Positions 44,737 through 56,332 of a stretch of 64,000 nt of DNA are shown here, one piece after another. The position numbers were made by a program, and so were the translations under genes. The stretch comes from Blumeriella jaapii (Eukaryota; Ascomycota; Leotiomycetes; Helotiales; Drepanopezizaceae), in contig VWND01000008.1 of the NCBI GenBank assembly GCA_009599575.1, positions 806,001-870,000 of the forward strand. The letters are read 5' to 3'. Each line of letters begins with the position of its first letter. Within the stretch, counting starts at the first letter, position 1. The notes under the pieces were generated by a model, which saw nothing but the letters and a program-made list of their open reading frames with translations, ran no database searches and had not been told where the DNA came from.

Positions 44737-45766
44737 ATGACACGATTGATTCTGTCCACCTCGTATGGCTCTTCCAGGTCGCTGGTGGGACTCGAGGAAG
44801 GCATCTTGCTAACTCTCTCCACACAGGAATATCATGGCCGGGGGCCCTTCCATCATACGAAAACCCGGCGCTGACCGATCCAACCTCGAGCTTACCAACT
44901 CCCTCCGGAGCAACTTTGTCGCTGCCCAGCAGGACTACTCTTCTTCTTCTTCCTCTGCCTCTTCTGCTTCTTCTGCGAATGGCAGTACCGCTGGCAGCAG
45001 CTCCGACGAAGACCCTCCTTCGCCCCGACCGCAATCGTCGATCTGGACGGCGCGCGATGGTCAAGACTACTACATTCCAACCATCGACTGGTCGCGATCT
45101 GGATTGTCCGAGGAGCGAAGCCAGTACGATATCACCGTCAAGCTGTTTTACTTCCACAGCGCAGATGTGAAGGACCGGGCGCAACACACAAAGGATGCCA
45201 TCAACTTGGTTTTGAAAGAGCTGCGCGTCGATTCGATTGACTTGCTCATCGTGTCCTTCCCGGGCTTGACCTTCGAGGGAGACTGCGAGTGGGAAGCAGA
45301 CAAGAAGAACTCGGCACAAGGGAACGACGAGGACGAGTTATCGACATGGCCAGTCCTCGAAGAACTGTACAACCAGGGCATCGTCAAGCGCCTGGGTCTG
45401 TCGGAATTCGGCAGTGAGAAACTCTCGAGGTTTCTGACTCGGGTCAATGTGCGCCCGCAGGTGGACCAGGTGAACGTCAAGGATTGTTGCAACGTTCCTC
45501 CGCCTCTGTTGAAGCTTGCGAAGAAGGAGAAGATCGAGCTCTTTACGCACAATGATTGTGTTGATATTCTACCCGCCGGGACGCTGAGAGAGCTTCTGGG
45601 CCAGGGCATCAGCGGAGCAGGGGTACTTTCTGAGACGAAAAGAGGCATCCACGGCATGAGGGGAGATCTTCAACCCAAGTGGGTGGTCAAGTATACGGCA
45701 GTCGTCCGGAACCGAGGGGTCATCGAGAACAAGGGCTACTTTGCAGCGGCGGAACTAAATGAGTGA
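44737..45766 (+). CDS. Glutamate-cysteine ligase modifier subunit (GCLM, aldo/keto reductase fold)
   Basis: Regulatory subunit of glutamate-cysteine ligase, the first step of glutathione synthesis; it binds the catalytic subunit and lowers feedback inhibition. Exons 44737-44762 (26 nt) and 44827-45766 (intron 64) give 321 residues. The donor is the earlier GTATGG, because it yields LILSTSNIMAGGPSIIRKPG, the form I recall for the family; a later donor (44778) would insert five residues. Further landmarks: RSNLELTNSLRSNF, VDSIDLLIVSFPG, VLEELYNQGIVKRLGLSEFG and VNVKDCCNVPPPL, an aldo/keto-reductase barrel. A Ser-run insert lies near residue 60. Confidence 0.9.
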
Positions 45767-45945
45767 CGCCCTGCGCATCTACATAGACAGTTGCATGTTG
45801 AAGGCTAGCGCTCGGAGTTTGGCGTTTTACCAGATGGTTTTGTCTTGGATCTGGGCGGCATTTCTGCAGTTTTTCCCCATTCACGCATGGTCAACGGTCA
45901 CGTTGGCCTGCGAGCCTGCTCAAGCAGCGTCGAATGAAACATACA

Positions 45946-46767
45946 TCAGCCAAGCATGCTCTTTTTCCGCCCTCTCATCCTCACCTCCTCCAACTTCTTC
46001 AGCACCACATTTCCTCCCTTGAAGCTCTTCCCATACGCACCCAGCACCTCCGCGAACAGACTCTCCGCCCGCGGGTGCGTGCTGCCAAAGGCCCGCTCCA
46101 GCACGTACAGATCCACCGCCCGATCCTCGTCCTGCGTACTTTGACTCGCCAGGCCAAAGTCAATGAGCACAATCTCTCCATCCAGCAGCGCCGTCGCCTC
46201 CCCGTTCCCGGTCGCCTCCCCATGGAGACCGTCCCTCCTCACCGGCCTTAACATCAGATTGCTCGTTGTCAGATCCCCGTGTATGACACCGATGGCATGC
46301 ATTTTCCCCACCGCGGCCCCTACGCGTCTCATCAGCGACACCAGTTCCCCATCGTCGACTCCTGCCTCGACCCCGTTCTCCTTCCTCCGCTGCAACCACT
46401 CGTTGACCCGGATCCTCACCACCTCGCCCTCAATCCACTCCGCCATGATCCACCCCTTCGTCTCGTCCAGCGCGTAGACCGCCGGCACGGGCACGCCTTC
46501 CCTCCTGCATTTCACCAGCACGCGAGCTTCCGACAGGATCCTGTGCTTCGTGAGCCGCTGATCGAGGATGGGATGGCGGTAGGGTTTGGGAGGGCGGTAT
46601 TTGAGGGCGCAAGGCAGCATGGGGAGCAGGTATGTGCTGCGGAAGAGGAGAGCTTCGGCGCCTTGTGTGATGAGCTGTGGAGGGGTCGAGGAGGGGTCGA
46701 GGAAGGTTGCTGGGAGTGCTGGCCGGGCCGATGCTGTTGATGTTGATGTTGATGTTGCGACGTCCAT
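45946..46767 (-). CDS. BUD32: EKC/KEOPS complex kinase/ATPase Bud32
   Basis: Small RIO-like kinase of the KEOPS/EKC complex, needed for the t6A modification of tRNA and telomere upkeep. Single exon, 273 residues from ATG 46767; an in-frame ATG 54 codons upstream would add His/Ser-rich sequence. The catalytic loop HGDLTTSN is at 163-170 and the metal-binding IDFGLA at 202-207; QGAEALLFRS is the N-terminal nucleotide loop. The family-specific C-terminal VRMRGRKKSMLG (basic, R-x-R-x-R-K) is present. A 15-residue polar insert (EATGNGEATALLDG) lengthens the loop before DFG. Confidence 0.94.
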   Translation of the reverse strand: MDVATSTSTSTASARPALPATFLDPSSTPPQLITQGAEALLFRSTYLLPMLPCALKYRPPKPYRHPILDQRLTKHRILSEARVLVKCRREGVPVPAVYALDETKGWIMAEWIEGEVVRIRVNEWLQRRKENGVEAGVDDGELVSLMRRVGAAVGKMHAIGVIHGDLTTSNLMLRPVRRDGLHGEATGNGEATALLDGEIVLIDFGLASQSTQDEDRAVDLYVLERAFGSTHPRAESLFAEVLGAYGKSFKGGNVVLKKLEEVRMRGRKKSMLG

Positions 46768-47330
46768 CGTACTGGTTATTGGGGATGTTTTCGTCTGGTG
46801 GTGGCGCGGATGGTAGTGGTAGGTACCGTAGCTGGACGAATGATTTTTGTGCTGGTGGAGGTGTTCTGGTGCTGCTCGCCGAGCGCGAGGGAGCGATGCT
46901 GCAAGTGCTGCAACTTCTCGACATCTCACTCACTCACTCACTCACCCACCTTGCACAACCTCTCCACTGCACCATCGACACACACAAGCACATCTCTCCT
47001 CGTCGCTCGCCACGACGTCCCGCGCCGCGTACTGCCTTTTCCGAATAACCTCACGAAATCGGCCAAATGCGCAAAGTCAAGCCCCTGTGTGACTGATGTC
47101 TCTCCTGCAAGTGCAAGGGCTGGTCGCCCCCCTCGATTGGTCCACATCGCACACCGACAACGACCAACCCCCCGAGTTAAGCGGTACTGTCCGGTCTGGC
47201 TCTTCCTGTACTGCACTACAAGTGGTCATCTTGCCTCTCTTCGTCCCTCTCGCGGCCTCACATTGCTCATCGTTGCAGCATGTCCAAATAGCCTTTCCGC
47301 GCCCCCTTTTCAGCCTACTTTGCCCATCAG
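46768..47330. other. Divergent promoter of BUD32 and the one-TM protein gene
   Basis: About 560 bases, including a CTCA tetranucleotide run (46926-46946). No gene supported. Confidence 0.5.
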
Positions 47331-48041
47331 ATGGCCGACACCGCCAATAATCTGCCCATCCTCACCATCCTGCTGCTGCTGGCCGCCTGTCTGGTCTCGC
47401 TCTTCGTCGTCGCCCAGGTCGCGACCTCGTACACGACAGCCTACCTCGCGGCCCCGGACGAGATCACGACCTTCGTCGACGCGGTCGACTTCTCGATTCA
47501 AGAGAATGAGTCGTACGACCGCGATCTCGCCAAAGTGCCGCGGCTGGAGGATAAGCTGCGCATGGGGAGATTGTTGAGGGAGATACAGAAGTGCGGGGAT
47601 GACCTGAGAGAGGATCTCAACGGCCTACTGATTGACGGAGGGGGGACGAGAATGCGATCGAGTACGAGACTGTTGTGGGCGACAAAGAGAAAGCGGCTGG
47701 AGGAGCAGGTTAGGAGACTCGACATGTTGAAGATGCGCTTCCTGGTTGTGTACATGGGCCTGGTAGCGCAGGGCAACCCGAAAGAGTCGCTGACTAGGGA
47801 TCCGGAGAAGCAGACATCGCCGAGGACGATTGCACGGCCTGGAATGCCCCTTGGTTTGACTGAGGGCATCACGAAGAAGCCCCCGCTCCGAAGACTCACG
47901 ACGCAGGCGATGGGGCACAACGACCAGGTGGGAACACCTCAGAAGATGGGATGGATGGGAGTGGTGGCGGAGTTGCAGAATTCACCACTGATGCACAAGC
48001 GGCGTGCGTCGATCGAGAACCAAATGGCAAGTCCTCGGTGA
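47331..48041 (+). CDS. Unknown single-pass membrane protein, 236 residues
   Basis: Not recognised. MADTANNLPILTILLLLAA starts an N-terminal hydrophobic segment (residues about 8-32) that can be a signal anchor. It is followed by AQVATSYTTAYLAAPDE, a charged helical region with coiled-coil character (residues about 75-140, LRMGRLLREIQKCGDDL and KRKRLEEQVRRLDMLKMRF) and a basic, Pro/Ser-rich tail. Single exon with a clean start right after a pyrimidine-rich leader. Topology suggests a short lumenal or extracellular end and a cytosolic coiled coil. Confidence 0.7.
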   Translation: MADTANNLPILTILLLLAACLVSLFVVAQVATSYTTAYLAAPDEITTFVDAVDFSIQENESYDRDLAKVPRLEDKLRMGRLLREIQKCGDDLREDLNGLLIDGGGTRMRSSTRLLWATKRKRLEEQVRRLDMLKMRFLVVYMGLVAQGNPKESLTRDPEKQTSPRTIARPGMPLGLTEGITKKPPLRRLTTQAMGHNDQVGTPQKMGWMGVVAELQNSPLMHKRRASIENQMASPR

Positions 48042-49565
48042 AATTCGCTGTCCGACGACGGCTCTTTCAAGCCTCGACGGACACCAAGCCACGACATCCC
48101 CTACTCTCAGCGATGAGATGGGTGTGTTCGACCTCCTATCGGACAGAGCTGTCGAGAGGGCATTCCTCTAGAGCCCACACTTCCTGGAGTCCTCCACCTG
48201 CGAATTCCAGAGCCATCCACGAGCCCTTTCCTTCCGTCAAATGCCCATTGCACTGCACTTCACTTCACCAATCCCCAGCACCGCATGTTCAACAGCAATC
48301 TGATACATCACTGCCCCGTCCCTCATGCCACCCCACCCCTCACGAAGTTCCGACCCATGAAATCTCACGGCCTCAATGTCCTAACGCCCCCTCACGACCT
48401 CAATGTCCACCCGAACCACGATCTGCCACGGCCTCCGCTTCACAGTACCCGTCTACGAGTGCGTGAGATACATAGCTAGCATTGGCGCGTCGTAGCAAGC
48501 ATAGCGGGAGATTCTCTGTCACGCGTTCATTGCATCTTGTATGTGACATGATATGGGAAGGCTGTCGTGGTGTGTTGCCTGCTTCATGATACCCCTTGTT
48601 TAGAATAGCTTAGAGCCCAATCCAACGAACTCACTGACTTGACCTACGCACGTCTTCCCTCTCCCGCTCTCTGTGCGAACCTCACTCGTCTGTGCGCAAG
48701 TGGTCTTCGCATCCCTCCTCACAACCACAACACAGTAGACACGCATCGCAAGCCTCTCGTTCCGCCCTCGGTCTTTCTGAGTACGGCATGGCCACGCTCA
48801 CTGACACACGATCTTGACCGCCACACACACACACACCTACACACACCGTCGCTGAGCGACCGCAGCCCACGCAGCAGGGACCGCGTTTCGCTCCTACCCG
48901 ATTCATCTCGCTTGTCCACGGGGGCTCGCTCGCTTGGGCTTTCAAGAACAACAGCGGCTTAGCGAGAGGACCGCCTGCTGCCCTGTCCCCGCCAGCCTCT
49001 CCCTCGGGCTCCTTCTGCAAACTCGGGTCTCCTCCCGTCGACGACCTTGGATGACCACGCGTCTAGGGAGGGAGATGCGAGCTCTCGCGGTCATGCTTGT
49101 GTCTGAGGAGCGGCTCGCGGGCTGGGCTAGGGCAGGGCAGGGCAGGGCAAGACCGTGGGTCCGGCAACACATCAGACCCCCGCGAGACGGCCCGGGCGAG
49201 GCGACAGTGCAACGCGGCGTCACCGGGGCGCGTCTCGGTCCAGATACGCTGTGCGCAGAGACACTGATCGCGGTTTTCGAGGGCCCTTGTGGGCTTGGCT
49301 CGAAGGGTTTGGTATACAGTAGGTAGGTAGCGTCTTCCACACGCTGAAATGGAAGGGGTTGGGGGGGGGGGTATCTCTCGCTGGGAATATCAGGCGTAGG
49401 AAAAAAGATTGCGAAATCCGAATCGAAAAGACAAAATCGAGTCGGGCTCCGGAGCCAGGAGACGCGGAAACGTCCAACGTTCGGCGCTCCCGCTCGAGAG
49501 GAAACGCATTTGGTTGAAGATTGCCGGGTGGAGGGTTTCGGGCTGTCGTTGTCGGCGTGAGGAGC
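48042..49565. other. Intergenic between convergent genes, about 1.5 kb
   Basis: Contains an ACAC run (48821-48846), a GGGCA array (49130-49148) and a G11 run (49361-49371). Frames are GC-biased shadows without motifs. Confidence 0.5.
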
Positions 49566-51398
49566 TCAGCTCCTCTGCCAGCACATCTGGCCGAAGCCAC
49601 GCTGGTGACGCTCGCGTCTCGCGGCGCCGTCCTGGAAAGCACTGTCGGCATCATCGCGCCCAGCAGCAGCCGGCTTGCGACCGGATCGGTTCTCGACCCT
49701 CTTCAGGGCAAGCGTCAGCACCACGCTGCTCGCGACACTCGCGCACAGAATCCCCATCATCGTCAGGTTGCTCTTGCGGTACTGATTCGGCCCTCGCCTC
49801 GCGTCGGCCGGCCAACCCGTGTACAGCGCGTACGTGGTGACCACGCTCCCGAGGTTCCCGAGCCCGGACACCAGGGCGGCGGCGGCGGCGACGCCTACTT
49901 CGCCGTGCCGCCGCTGGAAGATCTCGTTGCTCCACGTCATGCAGATGGGTACGGTGGGCCCGAGGCCAAAGCCGACCAGGAGGAGCCCGCCATATCGCGC
50001 CCAGGGCTGGGAGCGGGGCGCGAAAGTCGTGGTCAATAAACCCGCGATCTGCACGAGGACGGCGAGGCTGAAGCAGAGGGCGCGGTGATGGTGGAAGCGG
50101 TCGGAAATCGGCGTCACAAGAAGAATGCCAATGAGGTCCATCTGTGCATACTGTGGTTAGCGAGCTGACGTGGATGGAGGAAGAAGAGAACGCACGACCC
50201 AGATCGGAGCGACGAGCAAGCTTAGTGTGATGCCGGAGAATGTTGGGTCGATGCCGGAGATGATCACGGTCGCGTAACTGGACCCCGAACCCAACGCCAA
50301 CGACGCCGAAGTACATGATGATGAGCGGCCAGAGGCGCCAGTCGATGATGACTTGGGCGAGGTCCCTCAGGTTCCAAGGTCGGGGATGGTAGACTCTCGT
50401 CAAATCCTGGTAGTGAATCTCTGCATCCTCACCATGAAGGATTTCAGGGGAAGCGGGGATCCATTTCGACCAGCGGCTTTGGTCTCGCAGTTCTCCCGGT
50501 GGTAGAGGTCGGTCTGGGAGCCACCAAAGGAGCACGACGCCGAGCATGACGGCACAGAGACCCCAGAGTAGGAACATCCACTGGAAACCTACTAGCCCTC
50601 CCAGACCATCCATCTTCTGGAAGCCAGCCGACACGAGACCGACCACTGCGGCGGACACTTGGGAGGCGGTAAAGTAGTAGCCGATGCGCTGGCCGGTCCT
50701 GGACGGAGGGTAGAAGAGGGTCAGGTAGTATGACATTCCGGGCCAGAGTCCTGCGATTACTACGCCCAGGAGAAACCGGAGAAGCCTGGCAGGTGTCAGT
50801 TGCAGGTCGGTGAGATGATGAGGCCACGCACAGGAGACTCCACGCAGCCTTCACGGCCGCGAAACACGCGCCGATGAGTCCAACCGCAAACACTATCCTG
50901 GCCATCCACACTCTCGGGCTGAGTCGGGTCATGACAAGACTGGATGGCAGGTTGAAGACGACGTAGGCGACGTAAAAAAGAGCCAGGGCGGTCGAGGTCT
51001 CTCTCGCGGTCAGGCTCAGCCTCTGCATGAGATTGTGGCCTGAAGCCGTGTTCATGGTTTGTGCGAGACCGATGTTGGATCGGATTGCCGAGCACAGGAA
51101 GTACAAGACCCAGAAAGCTGCGTTCGTGAGAATCTGCGCACGGCAAAGGGAGAAGAGAAGAGGACTGTACCGGGTATGACACGGCGGTCGATTCTCCTGG
51201 ATGTCTTGGGTCAACATGCGCGCCTACTCACCACAGCGACTGGCTGGCTGCTTACCTGTACACCTGCTCAATCCTCGCCATCTCGACCTCATCTTGCGCG
51301 CTGTGCTCGCTGCCTCGAGACATGCCGCTGGCCTCTCCCGCCCTGCCAGGATTCTCATCTCCCCGCCCTGTCTTGCGATCCTCGTCCATGTCTGCCAT
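49566..51398 (-). CDS. MFS transporter, anion:cation symporter (Dal5/Tna1-like) family, frame broken near 50279
   Basis: Plasma-membrane transporter probably for an organic anion or vitamin; substrate unknown. Exons 51398-51256, 51196-51171 (26 nt), 51117-50832, 50785-50196, 50141-49566. The polar N-terminus ends ARIEQVYR-RIDRRVIP-AFWVLYFLCSAIRSN, made by two splices. Further: ALALFYVAYVVFNLPSSLVM, RFLLGVVIAGLWPGMSYYL, TASQVSAAVVGLVSAG, then after the central loop LIIMYFGVVGVGFGVQ and YATVIISGIDPTFSGITLS. The frame changes between these last two blocks at about 50279-50281 (CAGTTACGCG); one T fewer restores 539 residues, with no intron possible. The remaining helices end GNLGSVVTTYALYTGWP. 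About 12 helices in total. Confidence 0.85.
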
Positions 51399-52723
51399 CT
51401 CGCCCGGGGGAGTTCTTCGATCACGACGGCGAGGGTTGGAAGAACCCCCTCGGCTGGAGGCGAAGGGTCGCTTGACACCGTATGTACTGTCCAGGCAGGT
51501 GGAGCGGCTCTTAGATCCTGCAACAGATGACGCTAATCCTGCCGTCTTGACAATGGGAAAGCGGCGCTTTCAGTGGCATTTGCGTTCGCGAACGAGGGAG
51601 CTATCTAATGCCCTCCGCAAGTGCCAGACGCAAGTCGCGGACGATTGCTCCCACCGGCGATGATCGCCAGCCAGTGTTGCCTCGCGAGAAGCTATCCTCA
51701 GTCAGACACTCTTCATCTGGATGATAACCGGGGTGCCAAAAGTGTTTGTGCTCGCCTCACGTACCCAATCGACTTTGAATCATCAACCGAGATGTCGAAC
51801 TCGAAAGAAGAGTAAACACTGTACCAAGCCGGCAAAGAACCCTTTCCTTCCACGCTTCGTACTGTAAACCATGCCCTCGCTCTGTGCAATGCACGCGCTC
51901 GATTCGGCATAGAGCGAGCGTACTGTACAGTACAGTACAGTACAGCATGACAGTAGAGGATCAATTAGCTCTTGCGTTGCGGAACCTATCCACTGTGCGC
52001 TCTCGACCTATGGCTTCCTTGAACTGCTTGCCAACATTTTTTGTCGTTTTTCCCCAAAGACGTCTCTCGAAATGCAGGCTGGGTTAACATAGCCCAAGCG
52101 TTGGTTTGTGTTTGAAAGATTCACGCGTAGTTCCCCTGGTCTTGTGATCCGAGTTACAGTACTGAACATGTACAGTACTGTAGGTTTATCCCGGGCGCCG
52201 AACGAGAAACCTTACCGAGAATGGATCGTTCGAACGACACGTGAAGGGATGAAAATGGTCAGAATTGGGAAACACTTCCCCGATATCGCAGCTACAGTAC
52301 AGTACAACATGCTGGATCGAAGCGTCGGATGTGCAAGAGCGCTAGTTGCATGGCTTGATTGTACTGTATCATTTCATAGGTCGAGGTGTCATGCCTGTGT
52401 CGGGTGTAACCAGCAAACACCCTTTTCGAAGCCGGGGGTGATACAGCATTCAGCGTGAACCTCCAAGCGGAGTCAAAGGTCCTTGAGTCTTCTTCCTTCT
52501 TCTGTAGGCGAGGTGAGAGGAAACGCACGGGAAAGCGACCCTCATGAAATCGAAGAATGATCCGAATGAGAGTTGAACGTAATAGATGAGAACGTGAGAG
52601 AGTTGCATAAGCCTCACATGACGAAGCAAGTATTACTGTAGCTACCGGTCATCTCTCGCACGATTCATAAATCATCAAGTACGCCTCAGAGTTTCAACTT
52701 CGAGGGACTGATATGGATGCCGT
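51399..52723. other. Intergenic, about 1.3 kb
   Basis: Between the MFS 5' end and the Spo22 3' end. GTAC motif blocks at 51921-51943 (four GTACA units), 52156-52183 and 52291-52303. No gene supported. Confidence 0.55.
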
Positions 52724-55700
52724 TCAGGTATCGAACTTCAACTCTACCAACTTACTCTGCAGCAGTCGCTCCAATGCCCCTTCATCAGCGCAGTACTGAG
52801 CTACACTCAGAGCTTTGTCAGCCCAGGCCCTGGATCTGTCGTCTTCGCCAGCACAGTAGAAGTCGACGGCGTGGTTGAATGCCTTGGTGGCCATCCATTC
52901 GAGTTCTTCGGATGGCCATGGCTGATCAGTCTGCATAATTCCATGTCAGCTGGGGCCTTCTCGGTTGGAAGTGGGTATCTCACCTCGGCGGCTTCGGACG
53001 CATAGCCGCATACCTGGTCGAGAAGCTGTTCTGCGACTTCCACATCGTCTGAGAGAGCGATCTGGAAGAGACAGCGAATATACTTGGCCAGCTTCGTCGC
53101 GTCAAGTAATTCGATTGCCCATGTTTTGTCGATGATCTTCTTCAGTATTTGGACCACAGCTGCCACCCCAAAATCAGTTCCGCCCTCGTGGTAAGCAATG
53201 ATCGTACTTACTACTTGTCGGAGCTTTCGAGCAGAGAACAATATCTGCCATAATTTCATAAACCTGGCTGCTTTTGCTGGCGTCTGCTTTGAGGACAATC
53301 TCGCTTAACTCATCCCACGACTTCAAGTGACACGCGGCCTCGAAGTCGAAAGCAGCGAGGACGGTCAGCTTTTGACGCAGGTCCATCTCGGCTGCTTCTT
53401 CCAAAGTGCCCACTTTCGTCTGGAGATGGGTATCGAAGCTATTAACATGCTTGCGTATCTGGATATAGTTCTGCAGTTGAACTTCAAGGTTGTCTTCGCC
53501 ACGAGCAAGACCAACTAATGCTGTTGCGGCTGTGAAGTCGCAGAACATCCGACGTAAGGAGAGATCTTCGACGAGCTGTTGATTGATGTCCTCGGGGTAT
53601 TGGTCAATAAACCCGATGCAGCAGGACAAGATTCGGATAATTTGTTGGGGTCTCCAATTAGCCAGATTCTTAATGCCCAAGTTATAAGAATTTTTCGAGA
53701 ACCAGTGCAGCTCATCGATGGTCCAAATCAGGTCGGATTCTTTCTTCTTTGCTTGTCGCGCCTTCTGAGCCGCTACTACACCTAAGATGAAGATCAGCCT
53801 AGTGGCGTGTGGTACTCTGGATGTTGCCTACTTTTTTCGTACATCGTGCACAGCTTTTCCACCATACATTCTGCCTCTGCAGCGCCATTAGGCATTTTCT
53901 TGGTTTCGTCAAGCACTTGGACCATCAAGCTTATTGACAAGCGGAGCAACGATGCGAGGTTGATTGAGGACGGCTCATAGCCACACCTCTCGAGCACGAG
54001 CTGAAGTGCAGCTAAAGTTTGGACTCTGTCGCCAACTTTCTGGGCGTCCAATGCACAAGCGTAGAGTAGTTTGGGGTCTTTGGTGGATGCAGAGCCTATG
54101 AAATGAAGATTTTCAGCGGCCATGTCGATATCTTGACAACGTAACGCGATCTTGTACATGAGAAATCTTGACATCGGTTCGTTCTTTGCGGTGTCTGGCA
54201 TCGAAGAGAAAATTTCTCGAGCACTTCCGAGGTCCGTTCTGGCAAGCGCACAGAGGAGGAGCTTTCTACGAATGGTGTCAATAATTTCCATCGCTAGAAC
54301 ATATGTGACTGACCTGGAGATCCGAGCCATGTTCAACCCCCCTGACTTCTCAAATATTGGGTGCAGCGCCAACTTGCACCACTTTTCTGCCACATCAAAT
54401 TGCCCTGACGTGTAGCTTGACTCGATACGCTTCCAGAGCAGCTGATGATAATTAGCTTTGGACCTGTACAGGCAATCTAGCACGTACGGTGTGAGCTGCA
54501 AGAGTAGCTGCTGCGCTCGTTGGCCTAGTAGACTTCGCGACAAGGGCAGAGAAAAGGTCCTCGAGCTGGGTCAAGTGTTCAGGATCATCTCTATGGTTCG
54601 TCGCAATCCATAGCCTAGTGACCAGTGCCTTCTCGAACCGATCTCCATGATCCTCATGAACAACACGCAGGATCAGAAATTCGTCGAGTGCCTTGATAGC
54701 CAGACTAGGGCTCTTGTCTGTAAGTTTCCGGATATGGAACATGATCAATTTGAAGTTGTTGTCGTCCAGCTGCAGCGTCCGTATCATACGTTGCAAAATG
54801 TCGAGGTAAGAAGCCCCATCAAAGGGGATACCTTCATCGGGTACTGTTGCCGACAGCAATTCTAGTCTCAGGAGTAGGACTACCAATTGATCGCCGACTC
54901 GATTTTGAAGGAGGTCAACAAGACCACGGGCTCGTTCCGCTGCGGCCACGTCTTTCAGGCCCAGAAGCGCTTTGGTTAGAGACTGCAGTATCGACTTTCG
55001 AAGCTCCTCGGCGTCCACGCTTAGGAGGTCCAGCTCTTGGCCATTCAGCACTTCGTCTGCTCTCTCGAGCCACTTAACAGCCATCGGGTACTGTTGCTTC
55101 GCCAGGAGGTCTGTTCCCATCTCAAACAACACATCTGCTAGACTCTCCGCGGTACTTGGATCGAAGAACTGTTTTGCGCCTATCGATTTGACGAACATAT
55201 GCTCTGCCATTTCAAACTGCGACTGATGCCATGCCTGTGTTTTGGTTAGGGGTGGGGATGATCGTATGGGTCTGCCTGGGATTTCCTACCAGAGCCGTCC
55301 TGAGCACATAGTACTCCGCTACCAATTTTTCACACTCTTCCCGTTCCTCCTTTGTCTGCTCGGCCGCAGGCTTCTTCATAGCCGCCTCGTATAAGCTCAC
55401 GCGCCCTATGACCTTCGAAGCAAGCTGATACTCCTTGCGCTCTGCCACCGTCAGCGCTGAACGGCGTTGTGCGGGCATCGACTTGCCCAAGCAGCTCTTC
55501 ACGGCCTTGACACCAGTCCTCATCAACCTCACCAGGGCGCCCCCGGCACGCTTGCTCTCTGCATGCGCCGAATCGACCAGCAGGAACGCGTAGACACGAG
55601 CGAGCAGGAGCACGAGTGGCACATCTTGCGGCTGGTCCGCATCGTAGTTCCGCCGAAGCCTTGTGCAGAGATTCCAGATGGCCGTTCCACTGTGATCCAG

Positions 55701-55952
55701 CTCCTCGCACTGGGAAGATTTCGTGACATTCAGGTTCTCGGGGAAGGAGGATATGTTCTTCTCGAGCTCTTGAATTGTCGATGTGGACGTCTTGGAAGCG
55801 GCGGCAGCAGGCAGCTGCCTCTGGAACTCTGTGACGAAGGCTACGCCCAGGAATCAGAGATGGCACGCGAGGGAGCAACCAGGGCGAGACTCACCGAGGA
55901 TGTTCCTCAATCGTCGGTCAGTAGCGAGACGCGCAGGTTGAGGGGGCGCCAT
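52724..55952 (-). CDS. SPO22: Meiosis protein Spo22/Zip4 (TEX11-type TPR protein)
   Basis: Tetratricopeptide-rich ZMM-class protein that links crossover sites to the synaptonemal complex in meiosis. Exons 55952-55895, 55840-55290, 55234-54488, 54441-54314, 54265-53832, 53781-53212, 53159-52984, 52930-52724; 956 residues with all phases consistent. Intron 3 (46 bases) uses GCTAAT/CATCAG and joins TLAAHT to LLWKRIESSYTSGQFD. Other blocks: AEKWCKLALHPIFEKSG, the splice-made WTIDELHWFSKNSYNLGIKN, and the C-terminal ELEWMATKAFNHAVDFYCAG, which I regard as the family hallmark. No frame break, so meiosis genes appear maintained here. Confidence 0.9.
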
Positions 55953-56332
55953 TGTATTGAGCGTCGAAGTACACGATTTGGAGCCTCACCGGAGGTGGCC
56001 TCGAGAGCCAAGACCCTGGCACTTTGGCGAGGAAGGACCCAAAGTGGAAGCTACGGGCTCGAAGCATTGCTTCCTGTCGAAGTGCACCCGAAGACGTGAG
56101 ACAACACATTGGATCCTTGCCGACATGAGAAAGAAATCGGCTCGAGTTCACTGTGATTTACAATGGATTGAATAAACTCTGGATTTACGTGTACTTCGCT
56201 CTAAGGGCTTCTTGAGAATGCGGCATCCCCTACCGCCTACCAACGCCAGCCTACAAGCGCAAAGTCTATGTACCCATCCCCTAGCATTTACACGAAGTGA
56301 ATGATCACGGATTGATGAAGTGAGCAGCAGCT
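55953..56332. other. Intergenic
   Basis: About 380 bases between the Spo22 start and the stop of the next minus-strand gene. Nothing seen. Confidence 0.5.

Noticed and set aside
46798..47577. 259-codon plus frame across the BUD32/one-TM interval
   Set aside because: Low-complexity, crosses into the one-TM gene in another phase.
54442..54487. Apparent frame break in Spo22 after TLAAHT
   Set aside because: Resolved by a 46-base GT-AG intron with a GCTAAT branch site and CATCAG acceptor.
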